A stretch of 37,845 nucleotides of DNA, from assembly GCF_026460985.1 (NCBI RefSeq), contig NZ_JAPKNM010000021.1:1-37845 (forward strand), given 5' to 3'. The notes under the pieces are model-generated. The model was given only the letters and a program-made list of their open reading frames with translations, ran no database searches and had not been told where the DNA came from. Shown here piece after piece: positions 16,306-26,927 of the stretch (position 1 is the stretch's first letter; every line of letters starts with the position of its first letter). This DNA comes from Sphingomonas sp. (GTDB lineage: Bacteria > Pseudomonadota > Alphaproteobacteria > Sphingomonadales > Sphingomonadaceae). The position numbers were made by a program, and so were the translations under genes.

Positions 16306-17436
16306 TCAGATCCTGCCGCAGTCGCTCGGCGCCTGGGCTCCGGCGAAGCGCGCGTCGATCCAGTCGAGCGTGGCGTCGGCCGAGTCCGCGCCGCTGGTGT
16401 CATGCCCCTTGCCGGTGATGGCCAAATAGCGCAGCTGGGCGCCGTTACCGCACATCCGGCGCGCGAAGGCGAGGGTGACCTCGGGGCCGACGATCGTGTC
16501 CGCGGGGTTCTGCGCGATCAGCAGCGGCACGCCATGGGGCCTGGCCTCGGGGCTGTTCTCGCGTGCGAGCCGCGCCCAGGGCTCGATGCGGCCGAGATCG
16601 ACGTTCCGCAGCGCGCTTCGCAGCGAGAGCGTGCCCACGAGGGTGGCGATGCGGAGCTTCATGCCGGGCTCCAGGCAATTGTTCCGCGCGAGGCGCGTGA
16701 TAACCCTCTGGGTCGTGCGATTGCCGAGCGTCGAGAGCGGCGCCCCGAAATGGCGCGACCAGCTATAGGCGACGAAGGCGGTCAGGAAGGCGCGGACGGT
16801 CGGGTTGCTGCCGGCGGTCAGGTTCTCGACGAGGTCGGTCGGCGGCGCCGCGGCGGCGACCCCGACGAGCCGGAGCTCGGGCGCGTAGGCGCGGGCGAGC
16901 TGGCCGGTCCAGAGCGCGGCATGTCCGCCCTGCGATTCGCCCCAGACAGCGAATCTGCCCCCGGCGGCGGCACCGCGAATCGCCCGGGCGGACCGCACTG
17001 CGTCGAGCACCGAATGCGCGGTGGCGACGCCGGCCAGATAAGGATGCGGCATGGGGCTGCCGAGCCCGGGATAATCGGGCGCGACGACGGTATAGCCGCG
17101 GCGGATCGCCTCGTTCAGGCCGGGAGTGCCGGTGAAGAACTGCCGGTTCAGCGACGGCGCGCACCGCTCGACCACGCCCCAGGTGCCATGCGCCCAGGCC
17201 AACACGGGCCGCGTAGTCGTCGGGCGCGAACCGCGCGGGGCGATGACCATCCCGGTGACCCGGATCGACGCCCCGCGGTCACTCGTCGTCCAGTAACGGA
17301 CCCGCCAGGCCTGCATGCCCTCCGGCGCGACGACGACCGGGTCGGCCGAATCCAGCGTCCCCGCGGATTGGGCGAGGGCCGGGGCGGGGGGAAGCGCCAG
17401 CGACAGCGCCACAAGGATCGTCCAGACAGACCGCAT
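16306..17436 (-). CDS. Secreted lipase-family alpha/beta hydrolase
   Basis: The 376-residue protein has a Sec signal (MRSVWTILVALSLALPPAPA, cleavage near ALAQ). It then shows the alpha/beta hydrolase pattern of the LIP (secretory lipase) family: an oxyanion region LAWAHGTWG, DYPGLGSPMPHPYL near residue 121 and the nucleophile elbow GESQGG with Ser168. Probable acid and base residues are in NPADTIVGPE and GKGHDTSG. Family members hydrolyse triglycerides or other esters outside the cytoplasm; the substrate here is not known. It has no evident operon partner; the LytTR regulator gene lies 88 bases upstream on the same strand. Confidence 0.88.
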   Translation of the reverse strand: MRSVWTILVALSLALPPAPALAQSAGTLDSADPVVVAPEGMQAWRVRYWTTSDRGASIRVTGMVIAPRGSRPTTTRPVLAWAHGTWGVVERCAPSLNRQFFTGTPGLNEAIRRGYTVVAPDYPGLGSPMPHPYLAGVATAHSVLDAVRSARAIRGAAAGGRFAVWGESQGGHAALWTGQLARAYAPELRLVGVAAAAPPTDLVENLTAGSNPTVRAFLTAFVAYSWSRHFGAPLSTLGNRTTQRVITRLARNNCLEPGMKLRIATLVGTLSLRSALRNVDLGRIEPWARLARENSPEARPHGVPLLIAQNPADTIVGPEVTLAFARRMCGNGAQLRYLAITGKGHDTSGADSADATLDWIDARFAGAQAPSDCGRI

Positions 17437-17524
17437 CGCACCTCCTCCGAAGGCGGACGCGGCCTGGTTTCCTACCCTGTCGTCCGGCCCGCGAGCGCAC
17501 CGGACGTTTGCGGGACTTCCCGCG

Positions 17525-18328
17525 TCAGTGCACGAAGCGCGCGACCACGTCGCGATAGGAGCGGCTGACCTTCACCGATGCGCCCGAGTCGAGCACGAGG
17601 AAGCATTCGCCATTGGTGTGCGGCTTGACCTGGCGGACGAGGTCGAGATTGACGATCGTCGAGCGGTGCACGCGCTGGAAGCGCCGCGGATCGAGCCTTT
17701 TCTCGAGGTCCTTCATCGTCTCGCGCAGGATCAGCGTGTTGTCGCCGGTATAGATGCACATGTAATCGCCGGCCGCGTCGATCCGTTCGATCGTGTCGAC
17801 GTCGACGCGGAAGATCTGGCCGCGATCCTTGATGTTGATCAGCTTCTCGAAGCGGTTCGCGGCCAATTCGGTGCTGTCGGACGTCGCCATCTCGTCGGCG
17901 GCCTCGGGGGCCACTTCGGCGAGCACTTCCTTCAGCTTCTCGACTTCCTCGACCCCGCGCTTCTCGGTCAGCCGCTGGCGGACGCGATCGAGCGTGTCGG
18001 CGAGCCGCGAGGGCTCCACCGGCTTCATCAGATAGTCCATCGCCTGCGCCTCGAAGGCGCGGATGGCGTGGTCGGAATAAGCGGTCACGAAAACGAAGAG
18101 CGGGGGTTCGACTTCCATCAGGCCCTGGACGACCGAGAAGCCGTCGAAGCCGGGCATCTGGATGTCGAGGAAGACGAGGTCGGGTTTGTGGGTCTTGATC
18201 GCGCGGATGGCCTCGCGGCCGTTGGAGCATTTGTCGATGATTTCGACATCCTCATGCTCCTGCAATCGGAGCTCGAGCCCCTGGATCGCCAGGGGTTCGT
18301 CATCAACGAGGATGGTGCGGATGGTCAT
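17525..18328 (-). CDS. LytTR-type response regulator
   Basis: The 267-residue regulator has an N-terminal receiver (TILVDDEP; phosphoacceptor Asp55 in VFLDIQMPGFDG; Lys in LMKPV), a linker with charged residues and a C-terminal LytTR DNA-binding domain (YMCIYTGDNTLILRETMKDLE and VHRSTIVNLDLV, from about residue 170). Its ATG overlaps the stop of the upstream sensor kinase gene by four bases (18325-18328), so the two form one co-translated pair. LytTR systems often regulate exported or cell-surface functions. Neighbouring secreted-protein genes are possible targets, by inference only. Confidence 0.95.
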   Translation of the reverse strand: MTIRTILVDDEPLAIQGLELRLQEHEDVEIIDKCSNGREAIRAIKTHKPDLVFLDIQMPGFDGFSVVQGLMEVEPPLFVFVTAYSDHAIRAFEAQAMDYLMKPVEPSRLADTLDRVRQRLTEKRGVEEVEKLKEVLAEVAPEAADEMATSDSTELAANRFEKLINIKDRGQIFRVDVDTIERIDAAGDYMCIYTGDNTLILRETMKDLEKRLDPRRFQRVHRSTIVNLDLVRQVKPHTNGECFLVLDSGASVKVSRSYRDVVARFVH

Positions 18329-19467
18329 GCGGCCTCTCGGTTCGGTTCCTCGAGCTGGAACGGGATTTCAATATCAACGCTGAAACCTTCCCCGGGTTTC
18401 GTTCGTGTCTCGAAACGATGGTCAGGACCGAAGGCTTGCGCCAAACGTTCCCGGATATTGGCGAGCCCCACGCCGGTTGAGAGAGTCGGCCGGGGCTTGC
18501 TTTCGATCAATCCTGGGCCGGTGTCGGATACGGCGATCTGCACTCGTTCTCCGGTGAGCCGAGCCGTGACGGTGATATCGGCGCCCTCCTCCTGCGGCGT
18601 GACGGCATATTTGATCGCATTCTCGACGAGCGGCTGGAGGAGCAGCGACGGCAGCCGGGCATTGGCGACGCGCGGATCGATGTCGAAATGGGTGCGCAGC
18701 CGCTCGTCGAAGCGCATCTTCTCGATCTCGAGATAGAGCTTCAGCGTCTCGACCTCCTGGCTGAGCGTGACGTGCGCGGTGGGCTCGTTGGCGAGCGTAT
18801 AGCGCAGGAAGGAGGAGAGGCGGCTGAGCATCACGTTCGCGCGTTCGGTCTGCTTCAAGAGCACGAGCGTCGAGATCGAGTTGAGCGTGTTGAACAGGAA
18901 GTGCGGGTTGAGTTGGTAGCGGAGCATCGCCAGCTGCGCTGAGGAGGCCTGGTTCTCGAGCAGCTGCATCTGATCGATCTGCTGCTCGACGATCAGGTAG
19001 AAGTTGATCCCGAAATAGAGCGCCGACCAGCCTGCGAGCACGGTGAAGTTGAGGAAGATGTAGCCGAGCACGCGGCCGACCGTCACGCCGGGCTCCGCCG
19101 CGGTGAACGAGAAGGTGAAGGCCTCCAGCACCGCATAGACCAGGGTCGCGATCCCCAAGGTGGCGAGAGTCAGCAGGATGCCCGTGATCCGCGGCAGGCG
19201 GCGATAATAGCTGTAAAGCGTCGAGAGCAGCAGCGTCAGGCAATAGCCGACGATCGCCTCGATGATGTTCTTGATCAGCCCTTCGACAGACAGTCCCGCG
19301 TTCGAGATCGAGGACACCATGCGCAGCAGCAGATAGCCGCTCCACCCCGCCGCCTGGAGTACCCAGAAGGCGCGGCTCTTGTCTTCGAAGAAAGGGCGCG
19401 TGAATATGCCGGGGCGGGCTGTCGATTGCGGCATCAGCCGCTCCGCGGATTGCACTATCTTGTCCAC
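18325..19467 (-). CDS. LytS/YehU-type sensor histidine kinase
   Basis: The 380-residue membrane kinase has four likely membrane helices in residues 34-160, with no large periplasmic domain, then a short coiled linker (EQQIDQMQLLENQASSAQLA). The His_kinase domain carries the phosphoacceptor His189 in QLNPHFLFNTLNSISTL, followed by an ATPase domain with PLVENAIKYAV and DTGPGL and a G2 motif TGVGLANIRERL. It is the first gene of the two-gene operon with the LytTR regulator. Because the sensing part is membrane-embedded, the signal may be sensed within the membrane; nothing in the sequence names it. Confidence 0.94.
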   Translation of the reverse strand: MDKIVQSAERLMPQSTARPGIFTRPFFEDKSRAFWVLQAAGWSGYLLLRMVSSISNAGLSVEGLIKNIIEAIVGYCLTLLLSTLYSYYRRLPRITGILLTLATLGIATLVYAVLEAFTFSFTAAEPGVTVGRVLGYIFLNFTVLAGWSALYFGINFYLIVEQQIDQMQLLENQASSAQLAMLRYQLNPHFLFNTLNSISTLVLLKQTERANVMLSRLSSFLRYTLANEPTAHVTLSQEVETLKLYLEIEKMRFDERLRTHFDIDPRVANARLPSLLLQPLVENAIKYAVTPQEEGADITVTARLTGERVQIAVSDTGPGLIESKPRPTLSTGVGLANIRERLAQAFGPDHRFETRTKPGEGFSVDIEIPFQLEEPNREAA

Positions 19468-19563
19468 GCCGCCCCTCTAACACTCACGACGAGAAGCGGC
19501 AAAGAGGGACAATCGGCGTACCGCATCCTTCCCGGGACGCCCGCTCCGGGAAGAATTTCTGCG

Positions 19564-20739
19564 TCAGCAGCCGGCGCCGGCCGCCCTCTTGAGCAAGCCG
19601 CCCAGTCCCTTGGGCTTGCACTTCTTCGGCGCTTCCGGCTGTTGCTGGTCGCCGTCCTCGTCCTGCCCGCGACCGCTCAGCATGTCGGACATGCTCGGCA
19701 TTCCGGGCATGAAGGTCGCCATCGAGCGATAGCGGACCTTGGCGGTCCATTTGGGCTTCCACGCGATCTTCGGATCCTTGGGCCGCTCGGGGAAGGCGAA
19801 GTTCGCCTCGGGGCCGTAGGCGTAGAGGAAGCCCATCATCATCTCGCCTGCGGCCTTCTTGACCTCGGCGGGAACGGTGCAGCTGGTCTGCGCGGGCGGC
19901 ATCACGATCTTCTGGCCGATCAGCCGCGTGACGGTGGAAGGCGAGAGCCAGCTCCACAGCCCGCCGCCGAACTCCTGCGTGGCGGACGAGCTCCACCACA
20001 CCATGTCGCCGCCGTCCTTGCCCATGTCCTTCCCGCCCATCACCCAGGCGTGATAGCCGGTGGCGTTGCCGAGCCCCTGCCAGCTGATGCCGGTCGAGCC
20101 GTCAGGATTGGCGTTCGAACGTACGCGCAGCCCGTCCATGAAGTCCTGGTTCAGGCCGAAGGCGATCTCGGGGCTGTAGGTGCCCGCGATCCGATGCTGG
20201 CCGAGCAGCGAGGATTGCGCGCTGATGCTCTTGCTCTTCAGGCTGTTGGGCCATTGGCCGAAGCTGCGGCTGTTGGCGAGCGTCGGCCCGAGATCGGCAG
20301 GCACCTTGGCCGAGAACAATCCGGCGGGCACTTGGCCCTTGGCCATCTTGGAATAGTCGATCACCACCGGCTGGCCGGGGCCCGCCTTGGCGCCGCAGCC
20401 CCAGTAGAGCAGCAGCCGGCCCTTGGGCTGCTGGAAATTTGCCGGCAGCTCACCGGTGGCCCGCGTCGGCGTCTCGAGCGGCACCGAGGTGCCGAGCTTC
20501 GCCCCCGCGGGCATGAAGTGATCGGCCTTGGGCGCGCCGGTGGGCGCGAGCCGCGAGCCCAGGCGCAGCGTCAGCTCGTGATTGTCGCCCTGGCCCATCA
20601 TGCCGGCGATCGTGCCGGCGTCCATCACGTAGCGCGCCTCGGGGGCGGCATCGCCGCTCTGCGCGATCACCGCGCTCCCTGCCGTCAGCGCGCCCAGCGT
20701 CGTTCCCGCGACGAGCAGCCGCTTCCTCACCCTGTTCAT
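19564..20739 (-). CDS. Exported protein of unknown function
   Basis: From MNRVRKRLLVAGTTLGALT the protein has 391 residues, with a Sec signal (cut near AVIAQ) and GGGGAGG about 8 bases upstream. The frame is open back to 20982, but that part has no ribosome binding site. The mature protein has the segments GRLLLYWGCGAKAGPGQPVVI, GNATGYHAWVMGG and MVWWSSSATQEFGGGLWSWL, several cysteines and a Cys at the very C-terminus after a Lys-rich tail. I recall similar uncharacterised proteins in sphingomonads but no function. The 96 bases to the sensor kinase start, on the same strand, leave co-transcription possible. Confidence 0.8.
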   Translation of the reverse strand: MNRVRKRLLVAGTTLGALTAGSAVIAQSGDAAPEARYVMDAGTIAGMMGQGDNHELTLRLGSRLAPTGAPKADHFMPAGAKLGTSVPLETPTRATGELPANFQQPKGRLLLYWGCGAKAGPGQPVVIDYSKMAKGQVPAGLFSAKVPADLGPTLANSRSFGQWPNSLKSKSISAQSSLLGQHRIAGTYSPEIAFGLNQDFMDGLRVRSNANPDGSTGISWQGLGNATGYHAWVMGGKDMGKDGGDMVWWSSSATQEFGGGLWSWLSPSTVTRLIGQKIVMPPAQTSCTVPAEVKKAAGEMMMGFLYAYGPEANFAFPERPKDPKIAWKPKWTAKVRYRSMATFMPGMPSMSDMLSGRGQDEDGDQQQPEAPKKCKPKGLGGLLKRAAGAGC

Positions 20740-21083
20740 TTCGAAACCTCCCCGCGGGCGACTCCCTGCCCGAAAGCGCGGGCCCTTACGCCAGCGCAAC
20801 AAAACTGCTCTATGAAAACAATACACCGGCCCATGCGCGCCAGTTATGTCCAACGATGGGACAAAGGGGCGTCTTGAACCGGTGCGACCCGGGGGGCTTA
20901 TGGCGCGTTGTGGCACCGTTATGATCCAGCTGGGCGCGGGGATCAAGCCATGAGAATCCTGTTCGGTCCTGTCTTTGCACACTTGCCGTTCCTGTTCCGG
21001 GACGGTCGAGCCTGAGCGCCGGACAGGGCGCGCGGTGAACCGGACCTGCGACGACGGTCCCGGTTGTCGCGACGAGTACAGGC
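20740..21083. other. Intergenic stretch without a recognised gene
   Basis: Between the exported protein gene and the clpA terminator, 344 bases show no credible gene on either strand. It should contain the promoter of the exported protein gene; no clear -35/-10 pair was found. TCCTGTTC occurs twice (near 20958 and 20990), which is not enough to call a site. Confidence 0.5.
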
Positions 21084-21119
21084 AAAAGGAAACGGGCCCG
21101 GAGTCGCCCCCGAGCCCGT
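21084..21119 (-). terminator. Intrinsic terminator of clpA
   Basis: On the minus strand a 12-bp stem (ACGGGCTCGGGG against CTCCGGGCCCGT, with two G.T pairs) closes on a GCGA tetraloop of the GNRA type and is followed by TTTCCTTTT. It begins 22 bases after the clpA stop. Confidence 0.88.
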
Positions 21120-21141
21120 CGCTTCGTTCCTGCGTCGAAGC

Positions 21142-23463
<2,322 letters not shown>

Positions 23464-23601
23464 TCGGATACAACTCCAGTGGGCCCGAAAGGATACATGG
23501 CCCGTTTCCGACAATGTCGGGATCGGCAGGCCCCGCATCAAGCGCAGCGGCCCCGCACCGGAGTTTCTGGCGTGTCGCCCCATCTCCGGTGCACGTCACG
23601 C

Positions 23602-23799
23602 TCATCTCTTAAATAGAGCGTCCGCGCTTGCGCGGTGGTTAACGGCGTGTTGAATTTTGCTTCTGCACCGCGCAATTTCGCTTTCCAGCAGCGCGATGCG
23701 TTCGTTCAGCTCGTCGACCGAGAGCGGGGCGAGATCCTGCTTGCCCAGCTGGACCGCGAGGTCGTCCTTGCGACGCGGCAGATTTTCGTCGGCGTCCAT
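23602..23799 (-). CDS. DUF1192 family protein
   Basis: The 65-residue protein MDADENLPRRKDDLAVQL has the DUF1192 core LAPLSVDELNERIALLESEIARC, a short amphipathic helix likely to form a coiled coil. The family is confined mainly to alphaproteobacteria and has no known activity. It often lies next to a quinone oxidoreductase gene, as here (divergent, 78 bases apart). An alternative ATG at 23823 would add eight residues (MARSTFPL); neither start has a strong ribosome binding site. Confidence 0.85.
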   Translation of the reverse strand: MDADENLPRRKDDLAVQLGKQDLAPLSVDELNERIALLESEIARCRSKIQHAVNHRASADALFKR

Positions 23800-23877
23800 A
23801 AGGGGGAACGTTGACCGCGCCATGGGCGATGTCAATAAGACGCAGGAATTCTCCTGAGGGCGAAAAGCGACAAACGG

Positions 23878-24876
23878 ATGATCGTCCCCGAAACGATGCG
23901 CGCCATCGATCCCGAAAAACCCGGCGGTCCGGAAGTTCTCGTCCCCGTCCAACGCCCCGTGCCGAAGCCCGGCGAGGGCGAGGTGCTGATCAAGGTCGCG
24001 GCCGCGGGGATCAACCGGCCCGAGGTGATGCAGCGGATGGGACTGTATCCGCCGCCGCCCGGCGCGCCGTCGATCCTCGGGCTGGAGGCCGCGGGCACGA
24101 TCGTCGCTGTCGGTGCCGAAGTCGCGCCCGAGCTGATCGGCCAGCAGGTCTGCGCATTGGTCAGCGGCGGCGCCTATGCCGACTATGTCGTCGCGCCCGT
24201 CGGCCAGTGCCTGCCGGTGCCGCCCGCGCTGACGATGGTCGAGGCGGCGGCGATGCCCGAGGCGCTCTTCACCGTCTGGACCAACGTGTTCGAGCGCGCC
24301 TACGCCGCCGACGGCGACTGGCTGCTCGTCCATGGCGGCACCAGCGGCATCGGCATGATGGCGATCGCGCTCGCCCGGCTGTTCCGCCTGACCGTGCTGG
24401 TCACCGCGGGATCCGACGCCAAATGCGAAGCCGCGCGCGCGGCCGGCGCCGCCGATGCGATCAACTACCGGACCGAGGATTTCGTCGAGCGGGTGAAGCA
24501 TATCACCGGCGGCCGCGGCGTCGACATCGTGCTCGACATGATCGGCGGCGACTATGTCCCGCGCAACCTCGAATGCCTCGCCGAGGAGGGACGCCACGTC
24601 TCGATCGCGGTCCAGCGCGGCATGGAGGCGACGATTCCGCTCTGGCAGGTGATGCGCAAGCGGCTCGTCCTCACCGGATCGACGCTGCGCGCGCGCGACG
24701 CGACCTTCAAGAGCCTGGTGGCCGACGAGCTCTCGCGCGCGGTCTGGCCGCATGTCGAGCAGGGGCGATTGAAGCCGGTGATCGATTCGACCTTCCCGCT
24801 GGCCCGGGCCGCCGACGCCCACCGCCGGATGGAATCGGGCGAGCATATCGGCAAGATCGTGCTGACGGTGGAATAG
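23878..24876 (+). CDS. NAD(P)H:quinone oxidoreductase, PIG3/zinc-independent MDR family
   Basis: This soluble enzyme of 332 residues probably reduces quinones or enals with NADPH. It has the medium-chain dehydrogenase layout: a GroES-like domain (PGEGEVLIKVAAAGINRPEVMQRMGLYPPPPGA) and a Rossmann domain with HGGTSGIGMMAIALARL near residue 154. It lacks the zinc-binding cysteines of alcohol dehydrogenases. The NRPEVMQRMGLYPPPPGA block is typical of the PIG3 subgroup. It is divergent from the DUF1192 gene and convergent with the hemerythrin-like gene, with a repeat between the gene ends. Confidence 0.93.
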   Translation: MIVPETMRAIDPEKPGGPEVLVPVQRPVPKPGEGEVLIKVAAAGINRPEVMQRMGLYPPPPGAPSILGLEAAGTIVAVGAEVAPELIGQQVCALVSGGAYADYVVAPVGQCLPVPPALTMVEAAAMPEALFTVWTNVFERAYAADGDWLLVHGGTSGIGMMAIALARLFRLTVLVTAGSDAKCEAARAAGAADAINYRTEDFVERVKHITGGRGVDIVLDMIGGDYVPRNLECLAEEGRHVSIAVQRGMEATIPLWQVMRKRLVLTGSTLRARDATFKSLVADELSRAVWPHVEQGRLKPVIDSTFPLARAADAHRRMESGEHIGKIVLTVE

Positions 24877-24894
24877 GGCAGGCCAAGGTTTTTT

Positions 24895-25057
24895 CCTCTC
24901 CCTTTGGGAGAGGTAGCGAAGCTTGGCAGCTTGCTGCCTAGCGTAGCTTGGTAAGGGGTTCCCGGACTATCGAGAGGTCGAAACCCCTCACCCAGCTCCG
25001 ACTAAGCCTCTGCTTCGCAGAGACTAAGTCTGCGCAACCCTCTCCCTATGGGAGAGG
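24895..25057. repeat. Composite intergenic repeat of a second type
   Basis: The element is bounded by CCTCTCCCTTTGGGAGAGG (24895-24913) and CCTCTCCCTATGGGAGAGG (25039-25057), both palindromes. Inside are a GGCAGC-TT-GCTGCC hairpin, an AGGGGTT...AACCCCT pair and CTCTGC-TTC-GCAGAG. It fills the space between two convergent gene ends and resembles, in design, the composite repeats at 14321 and 32784. Confidence 0.75.
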
Positions 25058-25071
25058 AACGCTGCTGGGCT

Positions 25072-25509
25072 TCACCCCGCCTTGCGCAGCATCGGCTGCC
25101 CGGCCGCGAGCCGTTCCGCCGCCGGCAGGAACTCGCTTTCCTCCCATTCGCGGCGGACCGCCATCATGCGGATCTGGGCGCGCACCGCGAGGCGATATTC
25201 GCGCGGATCGGCGGCGATCGCCTCCATCGTCCATTGCCCCATATGCGCGATGCCCGATTGCCGCATCGACAGCAGGTCGCTGGTGTAGCGCCGGGCGAGG
25301 GCGCGGTCATAGGGATCGGTACTCGCGCTGAGCGGCGCCAGCGCCAGCCGCGCCTCGTTGCCGAGGTGGCGAGCAACCGCCTGCGCCATCTCGCGCCGCA
25401 CGGCGATCAGTTCCGGCATATGCGGCGGGTCGAAAGCCGCGACCTCGATCAGCTTCTCGCCGATCCTGAAAAGTTCACGATGTTCTTCGTAGAGATCTTG
25501 CACTGTCAT
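25072..25509 (-). CDS. Hemerythrin-like four-helix protein (divergent)
   Basis: The 145-residue protein MTVQDLYEEHRELFRIGEKL appears all-helical. It has a spacing of His and acidic residues that suggests a hemerythrin HHE domain: His10 in EEHREL, His48-x3-Glu52 in ARHLGNEA, His89 in IAHMGQW and Glu124/Glu126 in WEESEF. The fourth-helix His-x4-Asp of classical hemerythrins is not evident, so iron and oxygen binding are uncertain. GGAGC lies about 8 bases before the ATG. It is divergent from the membrane protein gene at 25604. Confidence 0.55.
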   Translation of the reverse strand: MTVQDLYEEHRELFRIGEKLIEVAAFDPPHMPELIAVRREMAQAVARHLGNEARLALAPLSASTDPYDRALARRYTSDLLSMRQSGIAHMGQWTMEAIAADPREYRLAVRAQIRMMAVRREWEESEFLPAAERLAAGQPMLRKAG

Positions 25510-25603
25510 GGGCCGCTCCTGCGGAGTCTTATAGGAGGGCGCGGGCACCGGCTGGCGCGCCGGCAATAATTTGTTAAGCTGCGGCAAAATTCCGGGGGGA
25601 AGA

Positions 25604-26179
25604 ATGCTGCGAAACGTCTTCGGGGGCGCGCTCATCGTCTTGCTCGCCGTCATCCTGCTGATGTCGAACCGCGATTGGGTGTTGAGCGACCAGCACCGCG
25701 CCGTCGCCGACATAGCCGCCCTTCCCGAGGGGCAGGGCGAGATCCTCTCCGACCTCGAGCGCATCGTCCGCGGATATGGCGTCCATGTCCCGCGCGAGCC
25801 CACCAAGGCGCAGAAGCTCTACCGGTTTCTCGTGCTCGCCGGCCGCGTGCCGCCCGCCCAGATCGGGATCGACTATGAGCGGCCGCGCTACGGCTATTCG
25901 GTGCGCGAATGGACTTTTCTCGGCATGCCCTTCGCCTGGTACACCGAATATGGCTTCGTGCTCTATTCGAACAACCGCTGGGAACTGGTCGAGACGCCGC
26001 TGATCGATGCGGGACACGAGATGCTGATGAAGGAAGTCGGGCGCGACCTGCGGCAGGGCTTCTTCTTCCCCTTCTGGGCGCATGCCTGGGGCTGGCTCTA
26101 CGTCGCCGCGGTGGCGCTCTACGGCTGGCTCTATCACCGCGCGATCGTGCGCCGGCGCGAGGAACTCGGGATCATCTGA
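25604..26179 (+). CDS. Membrane protein of unknown function, two predicted helices
   Basis: The 191-residue protein starts MLRNVFGGALIVLLAVILLM with GGGGGGAAG just upstream. The first hydrophobic helix covers about residues 5-20 and a second near the C-terminus (HAWGWLYVAAVALYGWLYHR) precedes a basic tail (RAIVRRREELGII). The central about 130 residues are rich in aromatic residues (YGYSVREWTFLGMPFAWYTEYGFVLYSNNRW) and would lie on one side of the membrane, probably the periplasm. No family is recognised. The yqiJ gene follows 126 bases downstream on the same strand, so a shared envelope role is possible but not shown. Confidence 0.75.
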   Translation: MLRNVFGGALIVLLAVILLMSNRDWVLSDQHRAVADIAALPEGQGEILSDLERIVRGYGVHVPREPTKAQKLYRFLVLAGRVPPAQIGIDYERPRYGYSVREWTFLGMPFAWYTEYGFVLYSNNRWELVETPLIDAGHEMLMKEVGRDLRQGFFFPFWAHAWGWLYVAAVALYGWLYHRAIVRRREELGII

Positions 26180-26305
26180 ACGTGCCGCGCGGTCGTGAAA
26201 GAAGCCGCCGGCCTCCCGGTTCGATACCCATGATCGCCGGCCGATTTCGCTAGAGCAAAGTTGGATGCAGCCTTAGACTTGCGCTCGATTCGGGGGAGTG
26301 GGGAA

Positions 26306-26923
26306 GTGCTTTCGTTTCTTGCGGCATCGGAGAATGTCGCCTTCGTCACGGCGATAGTCCTGATGTTGCTCATCGGTCTGGTGCAGCTGGTCGGCCTCGG
26401 CCATTTCGCGGGCGGCGATGTGCATGCGGATATCCACGCCGACGCCGATCTGCTGAGCTGGCTGGGCGTGGGACGGCTGCCGCTGCTGATGCTCCTCGTC
26501 GTCTTCCTGGCGATCTTCGGCGTCGCCGGGCTGATCCTCCAGCAGGCGGTCTCGGACTGGGCCGGCGCGCCGCTCGACGCGTGGATCGCCGTTCCCGCCG
26601 TGGCCGTCGCATCGCTCCCGATCACCGGTTTCGCGGCACGCGGCCTCGCCCGCATCCTGCCGCGCGATCACACCACCGCCGTGCCGCTCGAAGTGCTGAT
26701 CGGCACCACCGCGCAGGTGGTCACCGGGCGCGCCACGCTCGGCTCGCCCGCGCGTGCCCGCGCCGAGGACCATCACGGCCAGGCCCATTACGTCATGGTC
26801 GAGCCCGACCGTAGCGGACAGGTCTTCGAGGAGGGCGAGCGCGTGCTGCTCGTCCGCCGCGAGGGCGATCTGTTCCGTGCCATCTCCCGCGGCGATTTCC
26901 GCCTGCCGAGCCTCGAAAGTTGA
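26306..26923 (+). CDS. yqiJ: YqiJ family membrane protein with OB-fold domain
   Basis: The best start is the GTG at 26306 (VLSFLAASENVAFVT) after GGGGGAGTGGGGAA, giving 205 residues, close to the 209 of Escherichia coli YqiJ; the ATG at 26261 lacks a ribosome binding site. Hydrophobic helices lie near residues 9-30, 55-75 and 90-115, and a C-terminal OB-like, NfeD-type domain follows (VLIGTTAQVVTGRATLGSPARAR, VFEEGERVLLV). NfeD-type proteins accompany flotillins. The stop lies four bases before the yqiK start, so the two form an operon. Confidence 0.88.
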   Translation: MLSFLAASENVAFVTAIVLMLLIGLVQLVGLGHFAGGDVHADIHADADLLSWLGVGRLPLLMLLVVFLAIFGVAGLILQQAVSDWAGAPLDAWIAVPAVAVASLPITGFAARGLARILPRDHTTAVPLEVLIGTTAQVVTGRATLGSPARARAEDHHGQAHYVMVEPDRSGQVFEEGERVLLVRREGDLFRAISRGDFRLPSLES

Positions 26924-26927
26924 AACG

